From an uncultured OM43 clade bacterium (GTDB lineage Bacteria; Pseudomonadota; Gammaproteobacteria; Burkholderiales; Methylophilaceae): a stretch of DNA of 64,000 nt. The translations under genes were made by a program, and so were the position numbers. Under the pieces are notes generated by a model, which was not told where the DNA came from, searched no databases, and saw only the letters and a list, made by a program, of their open reading frames with translations. The DNA is taken from positions 1 to 64,000 of the forward strand of contig CACEEB010000003.1 in the NCBI GenBank assembly GCA_902558495.1. Direction: 5' to 3'. Shown one piece after another: positions 19,419 through 29,398 of this stretch (positions are counted from its first letter, which is position 1; every line of letters begins with the position of its first letter).

Positions 19419-20804
19419 ATGAAAATCAACAGAAAGCAAAGAATTCAATATTTATTTCAAAATAGTTTTTTTATATTGTTATTTATTGCACTCATTTTCT
19501 TACTTGGTGTTGTTGCTAACCAATATGTTTTCGTAAAAGATATGACTCAGGCAAGCAGGAGTGTGCTGACTAAAGGTAGTATAGAAATTTTAAAAAAAAT
19601 GGATGGCCCAGTTAATTTTACTGTTTTTGCAACCAATGACGATGCAAATAAGGGTGATAATTTTCGTAAAGGGCTTCTTGATTTTATATCTAAATATCAA
19701 AGAGAAAAAAAAGATATCCAAGTAGAATTTATTAATCCCACTTTAGAACCAAAATTAGTTGAGGATCTAGGGATTAGGACTGATGGTGAGGTAATTGTTG
19801 AATATAATAAAAGAACAGAACATATAACGCCACCTTTCGCAGAGCAGGAGTTGACTAATTTATTGGTAAGACTTTCCAGAACAAATAACAAGCCCATCAT
19901 GTATCTCGACGGACATGGAGAAAAGAATTTATTGGGCTTAAAAAATCATGATCTTGGCGCATTTGGTGAACAACTTGAAAGGAAAGGTTTTAAGTTTTCA
20001 AATCCTGATTTAACAGCACTTAGCGAAGTTCCAAAAGAAGGAGCTATGCTTGTTATTGCAAGTCCTCAAGTTCCTGTAACAAAACCTGAAGCCCAAAAAA
20101 TATTTAGATATGTTGAAAATGGTGGAAATATATTTTGGCTTTTAGATGAGGATAATTATCAAGGCTTAGATGAGTTAGCTGTCTATCTTGGGCTACAAAT
20201 TTCAGATGGAAAAGTTGTTGATAAATCATCACTAAATTTTGGATCTAGCGAGGACATATCATATGCACTTGTTTATGGAGATCACCCCATAACAAGGAAT
20301 TTTATGCTACGAACTCAATATTCTGATGCTTATCAGATTCAAGCTAAAGATTCATATGAGAATGGTTGGGAAGTTTCTGATTTGATTGAAGTTGCGCCAA
20401 ATGGATGGCTTTCATCTAATAAAAAACCCCAAGACGATAAATTAATATTTGATAAAGAGTTTGATAAGAAAGGGCCTATAAATATTGCTGTAGCTTTGAA
20501 GAGAAAGTATGGGGATAAAGGACAGAGAGTTGTGGTTGTTGGGAATGCATCCTTCCTCTCTAACTACTTTATTACTTCTGGGGGTAATTTGGATCTTGGA
20601 ATCAATATGATCAATTGGCTGGCTGGGGATGATCAATTAATTACTATTCAACCCAAGCCATTAAAAGATGTTAATGTAAATATACCAGGGGATGATAAAG
20701 GAAGACTTATCGCTTGGACAATTTTCCACTTATTTCAATATTTTATTCCAATTGGCCTTTTTGTTTTAGGTTTTTGGGTATGGTACAAAAGAAGAAAAGC
20801 ATAG
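19419..20804 (+). CDS. GldG-like auxiliary component (ABC-type uncharacterised transport)
   Basis: N- and C-terminal TM helices, YLDGHGEKNLLG, FWLLDEDNYQGLDELAVYLGL. Confidence 0.88.
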   Translation: MKINRKQRIQYLFQNSFFILLFIALIFLLGVVANQYVFVKDMTQASRSVLTKGSIEILKKMDGPVNFTVFATNDDANKGDNFRKGLLDFISKYQREKKDIQVEFINPTLEPKLVEDLGIRTDGEVIVEYNKRTEHITPPFAEQELTNLLVRLSRTNNKPIMYLDGHGEKNLLGLKNHDLGAFGEQLERKGFKFSNPDLTALSEVPKEGAMLVIASPQVPVTKPEAQKIFRYVENGGNIFWLLDEDNYQGLDELAVYLGLQISDGKVVDKSSLNFGSSEDISYALVYGDHPITRNFMLRTQYSDAYQIQAKDSYENGWEVSDLIEVAPNGWLSSNKKPQDDKLIFDKEFDKKGPINIAVALKRKYGDKGQRVVVVGNASFLSNYFITSGGNLDLGINMINWLAGDDQLITIQPKPLKDVNVNIPGDDKGRLIAWTIFHLFQYFIPIGLFVLGFWVWYKRRKA

Positions 20805-20805
20805 C

Positions 20806-21699
20806 ATGCAAAGTAGGTGGATAAAAAATCTAGTTTTACTGATCACAGTCATAGCTATTGCTTTTTTTGTGCTTAGTAATCAAGAAACTGATCAAGAAGA
20901 AACAACAAGATTTCCTGTATCTGATTTAAAATTATCTAGCTTTGAAGAGGTAAATATCTTTTTCCCCTCAAGAACTCAAACGAGTTTTAAATTAACAGAT
21001 CTTGGATGGCGAATGCAAAAGCCATTTAGTGCAAGGGCAGACGAGTTATATGTTTATCGTATACTCGCATTACTGGCAACTACAAGCCCAGTTAAACTTG
21101 GTTCACAAGAACTAATTAAATATGGATTAGATAACCCTGTTTTAAGAATTGTTTTTTCAAATGCGTCGCGAAAAGAAGAATTTTTATTCGGGACATATAA
21201 TGCCGTAACTGAAGATCAGTACATGTTATACCAGGATAATATTTTTTTAGTAAGTGGAGGATTCTCTGAAACGGCATCATTTGTTGCAGAAGAGCTAATT
21301 GATAAAAAATCTATTGCGAGATTTGAAAAAATTAAGACTTATGATTTCTCTCGTTTAGAACAATGGCAAGAAATACGATTAAAATTAAATCAATCAAATG
21401 GTCAGTGGAGTACCAACGGCGAAAAAATTTCTATTAAGCAAGACGAGATGGATGAGTGGTTTGATCTTACATGGTCAAAACCAGAAGCGATAGCAGTAAA
21501 ACCCTACAAAATGGATGCTCGAATAGGTTATAAAAGTTTTGATATGACCTTGGAGGATGGAAAAAAAGTAACCTTTTATAGAATTCAAGAACACCCAGAG
21601 TTAATGCTATACCGAAGCGATGAAAAATTATTATATCGTTATCCTAGTGACTTAGGATTCACCATGCTTAATCCAAATATAATAATTCCAGAAGAATAA
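20806..21699 (+). CDS. DUF4340 domain-containing protein
   Basis: N-terminal TM, YRILALLATTSPVKLGSQELIKYGLDNP; position directly after gldG-like gene. Confidence 0.85.
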   Translation: MQSRWIKNLVLLITVIAIAFFVLSNQETDQEETTRFPVSDLKLSSFEEVNIFFPSRTQTSFKLTDLGWRMQKPFSARADELYVYRILALLATTSPVKLGSQELIKYGLDNPVLRIVFSNASRKEEFLFGTYNAVTEDQYMLYQDNIFLVSGGFSETASFVAEELIDKKSIARFEKIKTYDFSRLEQWQEIRLKLNQSNGQWSTNGEKISIKQDEMDEWFDLTWSKPEAIAVKPYKMDARIGYKSFDMTLEDGKKVTFYRIQEHPELMLYRSDEKLLYRYPSDLGFTMLNPNIIIPEE

Positions 21700-21703
21700 A
21701 TTA

Positions 21704-22519
21704 ATGCCTGAACTACCTGAAGTTGAAGTTACTCGACAAGGGTTAATTCCTTTACTAAAAAAAAGGATTTCTAAGGTTGATGTAAGAAATTATTCATTAC
21801 GCTGGCCAATAGACAATAATTTAGAAAAAATCTTAAAAGGCCAAGAACTTCTGCAGTTGGATAGAAGGGCAAAGTATATTCTTGCAAAATTTACTAATGG
21901 TACGCTGATTATTCATTTGGGAATGTCGGGGCATCTTTGCATAATGCCAATAAACTCTAAAGTAAAAAAACATGATCACGTAGATTTTACCTTTGGTAAT
22001 GACGGACCAATTTTGAGGTATACAGACCCCAGAAGATTTGGCTCTATTTTATGGACAAAAGATAATCCCATGGACCATAAGCTATTATGTAAACTAGGGC
22101 CTGAGCCACTGAATCAAAACTTTAACGGCGAATATTTATATCGAATACTAAAAAGAAAGCAGCAATATATTAAAAGTGTGATTATGGATTCTAATATCGT
22201 TGTTGGGATAGGGAATATCTACGCTAGCGAAGCCCTTTTTTATGCAGGTATTAAACCTCAGCGAAGAGCTCACAAAGTATCGAAAAAGGAAACATATATA
22301 TTAGTAAAATTTATCAAAGAGGTGATCAACAATGCTATTAAAAAAGGGGGAAGTACCATGAGTGACTTTTTTGATGTTAATGGTGAGAATGGTTACTTTC
22401 AAAATGAGCACAAGGTATATGGAAGAGAAGGATTATGTTGTTTAACTTGTCAATCCGTTATAAAACAAAAAAGAATAGGTCAGCGCTCCAGTTTCTTTTG
22501 CAGTGAATGTCAAAAATAA
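21704..22519 (+). CDS. mutM: Formamidopyrimidine-DNA glycosylase
   Basis: MPELPEVEVTRQGL, DPRRFG, C-terminal zinc finger CLTCQSVIKQKRIGQRSSFFCSECQ. Confidence 0.98.
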   Translation: MPELPEVEVTRQGLIPLLKKRISKVDVRNYSLRWPIDNNLEKILKGQELLQLDRRAKYILAKFTNGTLIIHLGMSGHLCIMPINSKVKKHDHVDFTFGNDGPILRYTDPRRFGSILWTKDNPMDHKLLCKLGPEPLNQNFNGEYLYRILKRKQQYIKSVIMDSNIVVGIGNIYASEALFYAGIKPQRRAHKVSKKETYILVKFIKEVINNAIKKGGSTMSDFFDVNGENGYFQNEHKVYGREGLCCLTCQSVIKQKRIGQRSSFFCSECQK

Positions 22520-22575
22520 GCAGTTTTTACAACTATTTTTATAATGACAATTTTTGATTTTGTTTGAGAAACTTC

Positions 22576-24075
22576 CTAAAATAGGAACAAAGAAAAAATT
22601 ATTATAAATAAAATTATTATAAATATTTTCATTTTTTCTAAAGCTTTTTGAGTGGAATCTAAATCTTTTTTTATATTAATATTAATTGCATTACTTTGTT
22701 TTAAATTTCTAAGTAGGGTGGGTATTTCTGGGAGTATGTTTATAATATTTGGAATATCTTTTTTAATATTTTTAAATATCTTTTTTGGACCTGTTTCTTT
22801 TTTTAACCAACTTTCTAAAAATGGTCTAGCTGTTTTCCATAAGTCTAAATCTGGATCAAGATCTCTTCCTAGACCCTCAACATTCAAAAGTGTTTTTTGA
22901 AGCATAGTTAATTGCGGTTGAACCTCCATATTAAATTGTCTTGAGGTTTGAAATAATCTAATTAAAAGTTTTCCAAATGAGATTTCTTTAAGAGGCTTAT
23001 CAAATATTGGCTCACAAACTGAACGGATAGCATTTTCAAATTCATCGACAGAAGTTTCAGGAGGTACCCAACCAGATTCTACATGTACTTCGGCGACACC
23101 TCTATAATCTCTTTTAAAAAAACATACAAAATTTCTAGCTAAATATTTTTTATCCTCCTCATTTAAAGATCCCATAATACCAAAATCAAGTGCGATATAT
23201 TTTCCATCTTTTCTGACTTGAATATTTCCAGGATGCATGTCTGCGTGAAAGAAACCATCTCTAAAAACTTGAGTAAAGAAAATTTCCACCCCATTTTTGG
23301 CTAAAAGGGGAATGTCTACTTTATTTTTCTTTAATAAAGAAATATTACTGATTGGTATTCCATCCATTCTTTCCATTACCATAATATTTTCATGGCAGTG
23401 ATCCCAATATACAGAAGGAACAATCAATAGTTTTTTATCATTAAAATTTTCACCTAAATGACTACAATGACCTGCTTCTAATAGAAGATTAAGCTCTGAA
23501 TCTGTGTGCTTTGCAAATTCAGCAACTACCTCCACTGGCTTTAATCTTTTACCATCTGACCATATTTTTTGGATAATAATAGCAACCCATGTTAAAAGCT
23601 TGATGTCTTTTTTTACTTGATTTTGTATATTTGGCCTAAGTATTTTGACTGCTACTTCTTGCCCAGTTAACAACTTTGCAAAATGCACTTGAGCTACGGA
23701 TGCGCTTGCTTCTGGCTGCTGATTAAACTCAATAAATTGTTTTGATAATGTCGTTCTATAAGTTTGCTCTATAATTCTCTTAACTTCTTTAAAATCAAAT
23801 GGAGGAACTTTGTCTTGAAGTTTAGCTAACTCATCTGCGATATCAATCGGTAGAAGATCTCTTCGCGTAGAAAGCATTTGCCCAAATTTAACAAAAATTG
23901 GACCCAGTTTTTCTAGGGCTACTCTTAATCTTTCACCTCTATTCTTTTGGGATTGTCTAAAACGAATTGGGGCTAAAAAGAATTGTATTATTTTTATTAT
24001 TTTTGAATTAAAGAACTCATCTAAGCCATATTTGAGCGCGATAAAAATTACATAAAATAATCTAAAAATACTCAT
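22576..24075 (-). CDS. ubiB: Ubiquinone biosynthesis kinase-like UbiB
   Basis: KLGPIFVKFGQMLSTRRDLLP, ASVAQVHFAKL, FFHADMHPGNI. Confidence 0.97.
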   Translation of the reverse strand: MSIFRLFYVIFIALKYGLDEFFNSKIIKIIQFFLAPIRFRQSQKNRGERLRVALEKLGPIFVKFGQMLSTRRDLLPIDIADELAKLQDKVPPFDFKEVKRIIEQTYRTTLSKQFIEFNQQPEASASVAQVHFAKLLTGQEVAVKILRPNIQNQVKKDIKLLTWVAIIIQKIWSDGKRLKPVEVVAEFAKHTDSELNLLLEAGHCSHLGENFNDKKLLIVPSVYWDHCHENIMVMERMDGIPISNISLLKKNKVDIPLLAKNGVEIFFTQVFRDGFFHADMHPGNIQVRKDGKYIALDFGIMGSLNEEDKKYLARNFVCFFKRDYRGVAEVHVESGWVPPETSVDEFENAIRSVCEPIFDKPLKEISFGKLLIRLFQTSRQFNMEVQPQLTMLQKTLLNVEGLGRDLDPDLDLWKTARPFLESWLKKETGPKKIFKNIKKDIPNIINILPEIPTLLRNLKQSNAININIKKDLDSTQKALEKMKIFIIILFIIIFSLFLF

Positions 24076-24641
24076 TGGGATTTATTTTGTAAAAGTTCAT
24101 TGATCTTTGCCTCCACCCTAGAGAAACTTTCTTGTATTTCATCAACCCCTGAATTAAATTTATCAACTTCAGCTTTTGTGATTAATATTTGCTTTTCCTC
24201 TTGCCAATATTCAACAAAGTTTTCCGCAACACTTTGCAAACTCTTTTTCCCATCTCTAGCAAATGCTCTAGTAATTTTTGTAATTTCAACTGCAGCTATA
24301 TCTCCGACAAGATAGCTCAAGTCCTCTTCATAATCCCATCGTGCTTTGAGCATTATTTTTGAAAATATGTTTGCAAGATCAACATCTCCACTTACTGTTA
24401 TGCCCTTTTTTTGTTTTGTTACTACCATCCTTATAAATGCTTGGGAGGTTAATGAGATGGTCGTATCAACATGCTCCTGAATATCACAACTTACTAATTG
24501 ACCTAAATCATTAATTTTAAATTGGAGCGTAAAAGGCTCAACTTGTAATTGAATAATTTTATTTTTAAACTGAATTAACTCATCCTTCATCCATTCATTT
24601 TGAGTAAGTACATGATTTATAATTTTATGTTGAAGATTCAT
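24072..24641 (-). CDS. ubiJ: Ubiquinone biosynthesis accessory factor UbiJ (SCP2-like)
   Basis: SCP2-like N-domain; located between ubiE and ubiB. Confidence 0.88.
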   Translation of the reverse strand: MNLQHKIINHVLTQNEWMKDELIQFKNKIIQLQVEPFTLQFKINDLGQLVSCDIQEHVDTTISLTSQAFIRMVVTKQKKGITVSGDVDLANIFSKIMLKARWDYEEDLSYLVGDIAAVEITKITRAFARDGKKSLQSVAENFVEYWQEEKQILITKAEVDKFNSGVDEIQESFSRVEAKINELLQNKSQ

Positions 24642-25376
24642 TTATATTTTGTACCCTTTATGAATTGATACAATACCAGCACTCAAATTGATGTAGGATA
24701 CATTCTCAAATAATTGTTCTTCCATAAGTTCTTTCAGTTTCTCTTGGTTAGGATGTACCCTAATAGATTCTACAAGGTATTGATAGCTTGATTCGTCTTT
24801 AGCGAATATTTTTCCAAGTTTAGGGATTATCTTAAAAGAAAATAAATCGTATAGTTTTGCAAGCTTTTTATTGACCTGAGAAAATTCTAAAATGATAACT
24901 TTTCCACCAGGAGATAAAACCCTATAGACTTCTTGGAGGGCAGCATCTTTATTAGTCATATTTCTCAATCCAAATGCTATGGTTACACAGTCAAAATAAT
25001 TATTTGGGAAAGGAAGTGCCTCCCCGTCACATGCTATAGCGGGAATAATTTTCCCATGGTTTATGAGTTTTTTTTGACCCTCATGGAGCATTGCAAAATT
25101 AATGTCTGTTTGAAATATCTCAAAATTCTTATTTTGTTGAGTAAATGCTAGGGTTAAATCAGCAGTTCCAGCTGCAATATCTAAAATTTTTGCGTTAGCT
25201 TGAAGGGAGGCAGTTTGTATCACAATCTTTTTCCATACTTTATGCAGACCGAGAGACATTAAGTTGTTCATGAGGTCGTAATTTTCAGATACAGAACTAA
25301 ATACCTCTCCAACCTTTTTTGCTTTGTCGTCTCTTTTGATAGTATTAAAACCAAATTTTGTATCTTTAGTTTTCAT
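24642..25376 (-). CDS. ubiE: Ubiquinone/menaquinone biosynthesis methyltransferase
   Basis: VFSSVSENYDLMNNLMSLGLHKVWKK, ILDIAAGTADL, IAFGLRNMTNKDAALQEVYRVLSPGG. Confidence 0.97.
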   Translation of the reverse strand: MKTKDTKFGFNTIKRDDKAKKVGEVFSSVSENYDLMNNLMSLGLHKVWKKIVIQTASLQANAKILDIAAGTADLTLAFTQQNKNFEIFQTDINFAMLHEGQKKLINHGKIIPAIACDGEALPFPNNYFDCVTIAFGLRNMTNKDAALQEVYRVLSPGGKVIILEFSQVNKKLAKLYDLFSFKIIPKLGKIFAKDESSYQYLVESIRVHPNQEKLKELMEEQLFENVSYINLSAGIVSIHKGYKI

Positions 25377-25737
25377 TTACTATCCTTTTGTAACCAGCTG
25401 CATCAAGTTTACCAATGTATTCGAGCCATAAACTTTCATAGTTTTCTGCTAAGTGATATAAATATGCCCACGAAAAAATTCCAGTATCATGTTCATCTGA
25501 GAATATAATTTTTATTGCATAATTACCAACTGCTTCAATGTTAACAATACCAATATTTTCCTTTCCAGTTTGAAGTACTGCTTGATCGGGGGAATGTCCT
25601 TGAACTTCTGCAGAGGGAGAGTGAACCCTTAAGAATTCTGCAGAGAGCATACATTCAGTATTATTATCAAAAAAAATCTCAAGAAGTTTTGATTCTTGAT
25701 GAAGTTTAATTTCAGTTGGAGTGGGTGAATTCGCCAT
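25366..25737 (-). CDS. DUF971 (GBBH-like) protein
   Basis: ECMLSAEFLRVHSPSAEVQGH, DEHDTGIFSWAYLYHL; upstream of ubiE. Confidence 0.9.
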   Translation of the reverse strand: MANSPTPTEIKLHQESKLLEIFFDNNTECMLSAEFLRVHSPSAEVQGHSPDQAVLQTGKENIGIVNIEAVGNYAIKIIFSDEHDTGIFSWAYLYHLAENYESLWLEYIGKLDAAGYKRIVNEN

Positions 25738-25786
25738 TAATGTATAAAATATTTAAAAACGAATTTTAGCAGATTGTTATTAAAAT

Positions 25787-26647
25787 CTAAATTGAAGAAT
25801 CAGGAATCATTAATGCTTTAAGCTTCGTTAATGCATTTTGTTCTATTTGTCTTATTCTTTCTGCTGAAACATCAAATTTTGCAGCTAATTCATGCAGTGT
25901 TTCAGATTTATTACTGCTGAGCCATCTGGCTTCGACAATAGCCCTGCTTCTGTCATCAAGTTCCTTTAGGGAATGACGGAGAAGGGAGAAATTATTTTCT
26001 TTAGTTTCATCTTGCTCAAGTTGATCTGAAGGATTGAGAGAGTCATCTTGTAAATAAGAAATAGGTTTGTAATGATCATCTTCAGATTCATCGTCAGAAT
26101 AATCAATAGCAATTTCTCTACCGTTTAAACGATATTCCATCTCCCTAACTTCCTCTTCCTTTACTTTAAGCTCTTCTGCAATAGATTTAATATCTTCCGG
26201 TTTTAAGGGTTGAAGGGTTTTCCGAAGACTTCTAAGATTAAAGAATAACTTTCTTTGTGCTTTTGTGGTTGCCGTTTTAACAAGCCTCCAGTTTTTTATA
26301 ACATATTCTTGTATCTCAGCTTTGATCCAATAAATGGCAAAGGAAACCAATCGAACACCTCTATCCGGGTCAAATCTCTTAACCGCTTTCATTAAACCTA
26401 TATTTCCCTCTTGAACTAAATCCGCATGAGGTAAATTATACCCACTGTAAGAACGCGCTATTTTCATAACCAGTTTAAGGTGTGAGAGAATTAATTTCTT
26501 TGCTGCCTCAAGGTCATTATCTTTCTTAAGGCGATAGGCAAGCTCAAGCTCTTCCTCAGCTGTGAGGGAAGGAATTTTTCTAATTGTCTCTTGATAGATA
26601 TTAAAATCATCAGAGATATTTAATGCGGATAAGGATAAGTTATTCAT
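25787..26647 (-). CDS. rpoH: RNA polymerase heat-shock sigma factor sigma32
   Basis: RpoH box region QRKLFFNLR; NLPHADLVQEGNIGLMKAVKRFDPDRGVRLVSFAIYWIKAEIQEYVI. Confidence 0.96.
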   Translation of the reverse strand: MNNLSLSALNISDDFNIYQETIRKIPSLTAEEELELAYRLKKDNDLEAAKKLILSHLKLVMKIARSYSGYNLPHADLVQEGNIGLMKAVKRFDPDRGVRLVSFAIYWIKAEIQEYVIKNWRLVKTATTKAQRKLFFNLRSLRKTLQPLKPEDIKSIAEELKVKEEEVREMEYRLNGREIAIDYSDDESEDDHYKPISYLQDDSLNPSDQLEQDETKENNFSLLRHSLKELDDRSRAIVEARWLSSNKSETLHELAAKFDVSAERIRQIEQNALTKLKALMIPDSSI

Positions 26648-26663
26648 AATTTAAGTATATATT

Positions 26664-26690
26664 TTAGCACTCTTAACCATAGAGTGCTAA
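26664..26690. promoter_or_regulatory. CIRCE operator (HrcA site), perfect TTAGCACTC-N9-GAGTGCTAA, upstream of rpoH
   Basis: Direct read: TTAGCACTC TTAACCATA GAGTGCTAA, 16 nt from the rpoH start codon. Confidence 0.95.
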
Positions 26691-26718
26691 TTCTAATGAA
26701 AAGTTCCATTTAATACAA
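26690..26718 (-). promoter_or_regulatory. Candidate sigma70 promoter of rpoH abutting CIRCE
   Basis: Reverse strand TTGTAT-N17-TAGAAT, with -10 touching the CIRCE edge. Confidence 0.6.
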
Positions 26719-26722
26719 GTAG

Positions 26723-27634
26723 TTAGAAGTTTTTTTTAATTTTTTTTAAAGATTGTGAAGCTGCGTAATATGATGCGAATAGTCCAATTATCATGGATAA
26801 AGCAGCTAAAAGTAGATACTCGTTCAACGAAAGATTGTAAAGTACAATGGATCCTCCTAAAATATGCTCAAACTTATATGCAATTCGATTAAAAATTTCA
26901 ATAATTACAGTCAATAAACCTGCGTTAACTAAGCTTCCTCCTAGACCATAAAATATCCCGGTATAAATAAAGGGCCTTTGTATAAAGCTATCCGTAGCAC
27001 CGATTAATCTACTTAACTCAATTTCATTTTGGTAAGTTAACGTTTGAAGCCTGATTGTATTTCCAATTACTACTATTAAGACTATGGCTAGTAACGTTGC
27101 TAAAACAAAAAGAGCAACTTTAATTAAATATAAAATTGAGCGTAATTTTTTTATCCATCCACTGTCTATGATTACCTCATTTACGCCCTCTAGATTTTGT
27201 ATATCATCATGGAGTGATTCAATAACCGCAGTATCGAGTGAGTTAAGTGTTACAAAAAAAGCATCTGGTAGGGGATTTTCAGATATCCCAGCATCTAATG
27301 AATTTAATTTTAATTTTGTTTGAAGTTTTTCCCAAGCTTTAAGTTTAGGTTCGAAATGAAGATTTTTAACTAAATTACTTTGCTTTAATGTTGAACCTAT
27401 AAATTCTATTTGGTCATCAGAGATATCTTTGCTGAGAAAAACACTAATTTGTGCATCATACTCAATTTTACTTGAGAGTTGGGAGGCGTTTTTTACCAGC
27501 AAGAAACCAGTAGCAGGGAGACATAAAGTAATACCAATAACAGCAATCATTACTATAGAAGAAATCCAATTGGATTTAATCCTAATTATTGCTCTAATTA
27601 GCGCCTGAAAATGATTATGAAAGTAGCGGAACAT
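26723..27634 (-). CDS. ftsX: Cell division protein FtsX
   Basis: Four TM segments; NEIELSRLIGATDSFIQRPFIYTG; overlaps ftsE. Confidence 0.95.
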   Translation of the reverse strand: MFRYFHNHFQALIRAIIRIKSNWISSIVMIAVIGITLCLPATGFLLVKNASQLSSKIEYDAQISVFLSKDISDDQIEFIGSTLKQSNLVKNLHFEPKLKAWEKLQTKLKLNSLDAGISENPLPDAFFVTLNSLDTAVIESLHDDIQNLEGVNEVIIDSGWIKKLRSILYLIKVALFVLATLLAIVLIVVIGNTIRLQTLTYQNEIELSRLIGATDSFIQRPFIYTGIFYGLGGSLVNAGLLTVIIEIFNRIAYKFEHILGGSIVLYNLSLNEYLLLAALSMIIGLFASYYAASQSLKKIKKNF

Positions 27635-28286
27635 CTTTGTTACCTAGCTCTCCATTAATTAAATGTAGCTCTTTAAATTTAATCGGGGATTGTGGAGCTT
27701 CGTGGGACGATATGATGACAGTAACTCCAACTTGCTGAAAACTGTAAAAAATATTCATAATGTCATCAGCATATTTTTTATCAAGGTTTCCAGTGGGTTC
27801 ATCGGCAATTAGAATTGATGGTCTCGAGACGATTGCTCTTGCGATTGCCAGCCTTTGTTGCTCACCACCAGACAATGTGATCGGCATCACTTTTTCTTTA
27901 TCAAGCAATCCAACTTTATTTAAAGCTGCCCTGACTCTTCTATTTATGTCCACGGAGGTCGTATCATTTATTGAAAGAGGAAGAGCAACATTTTCAAAAC
28001 AATTACGATCAAATAATAATTTGTGATCTTGAAAAATCATTCCAAACTTTCTTCTTAGATAGGGCATATCAATATTACTTAGATCGGATAGATTTTGATC
28101 TTCAAATATTATTTCGCCTGAGGTTGGTTTTTCTAAGGCAGAAATTAATTTGATGAGAGTTGATTTGCCTGCACCTGAGGATCCAGTAACAAAAATTAAT
28201 TCTCCCGAGTTTATTTCAAAGCTAATATTTTGTAATACCTCATTAGCAGGAGAAAAACTTTTAAAAATATTACTAAATTTAATCAT
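27615..28286 (-). CDS. ftsE: Cell division ATP-binding protein FtsE
   Basis: VTGSSGAGKSTLIKLI, LSGGEQQRLAIARAIVSRPSILIADEPTGNLD. Confidence 0.97.
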   Translation of the reverse strand: MIKFSNIFKSFSPANEVLQNISFEINSGELIFVTGSSGAGKSTLIKLISALEKPTSGEIIFEDQNLSDLSNIDMPYLRRKFGMIFQDHKLLFDRNCFENVALPLSINDTTSVDINRRVRAALNKVGLLDKEKVMPITLSGGEQQRLAIARAIVSRPSILIADEPTGNLDKKYADDIMNIFYSFQQVGVTVIISSHEAPQSPIKFKELHLINGELGNKDVPLLS

Positions 28287-29392
28287 GTGAACATCCCATC
28301 CACATATTCTTTTGCATTAAAAATCCTTAAATCATCAATTCCCTCACCAACCCCTATGAACCTTATGGGAGTTGGAATTTCTTTTGCTATTGCTGCAATG
28401 ACTCCTCCTTTTGCTGTTCCATCAAGCTTAGTTATTACAAGCCCAGTAATACCTAAAGCCTCGTTAAAAATCTTCAATTGGTTAATTGCATTTTGACCAG
28501 TATTAGCATCAATAACCAATAATACTTCATGGGGTGAGCCCCCGTGGCATTTATCCATTACTTTTTTTATTTTTGCTATTTCATCGATAAGATGCTTTTG
28601 CGTTGGGAGTCTCCCAGCAGTATCTGCTATTGCAATATCAATATTTTTAGCCTTTGCAGAATTTATTGCATCAAACACAACTGCGCTTGGATCACCTGTT
28701 TCTTGTGATATTACTGTAACGTTATTTCTATCTCCCCAAACTTGAAGCTGTTCTGCAGCAGCCGCTCTAAAAGTGTCACCTGCAGCAATTAAGACAGAAT
28801 GATTTTGATCGGATAAGTGTTTGGTTAATTTACCTATAGTAGTTGTCTTACCAGTACCATTTACCCCCACCATCATTATTACGTATGGGCTATTTTCACT
28901 AATTTTTATTGGCCTCTCAACGGCTTTAAGTAATTCAACTAATTCATTTTTTAATATACTTTTTAATTCTTGTGGCTCAACTATATTTTTTTTTGCAACT
29001 GCTTCTTTCACTCTTTGAATTAAATAATCAGTTGCAGAGATACCAACATCAGAAGTCAAAAGAATCATCTCCAACTCATCATAAAAACTTTCATCAATTT
29101 TTTGACTAGAGAAAAGCTCACTTAATGGAGTTGTCAGTTTTTCTCTTGTTTTAGCGAGCCCCTCTTTGATTTTTTCGGTGAAGTTAAAGAACCCTTTCTT
29201 CTTTTGGGTCGCACCATCCTCTGATGAAGTATCGTTTATATTAATTAAATCATTTTCAAGTACTTTGTTTGGTTTAGGTGCTGGCTTAGCAACTACTTTC
29301 TTTGGCTTAGGTTTTGGTTTAGGTGCTGGCTTAGCAACTACTTTCTTTGGCTTAGGTTTTTTTGTAACTAATTTTTTTAAAAATTCAAACAT
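28283..29392 (-). CDS. ftsY: Signal recognition particle receptor FtsY
   Basis: GVNGTGKTTTIGKLT, DTFRAAAAEQLQVWG, DTAGRLPTQKHLIDE, TKLDGTAKGG; Lys/Pro-rich N-domain. Confidence 0.98.
   Translation of the reverse strand: MFEFLKKLVTKKPKPKKVVAKPAPKPKPKPKKVVAKPAPKPNKVLENDLININDTSSEDGATQKKKGFFNFTEKIKEGLAKTREKLTTPLSELFSSQKIDESFYDELEMILLTSDVGISATDYLIQRVKEAVAKKNIVEPQELKSILKNELVELLKAVERPIKISENSPYVIMMVGVNGTGKTTTIGKLTKHLSDQNHSVLIAAGDTFRAAAAEQLQVWGDRNNVTVISQETGDPSAVVFDAINSAKAKNIDIAIADTAGRLPTQKHLIDEIAKIKKVMDKCHGGSPHEVLLVIDANTGQNAINQLKIFNEALGITGLVITKLDGTAKGGVIAAIAKEIPTPIRFIGVGEGIDDLRIFNAKEYVDGMFT
29271..29360. repeat. Perfect 2 x 45-bp tandem direct repeat inside ftsY
   Basis: GGTTTAGGTGCTGGCTTAGCAACTACTTTCTTTGGCTTAGGTTTT twice, back to back. 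Confidence 0.95.
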
Positions 29393-29398
29393 TTAAAT

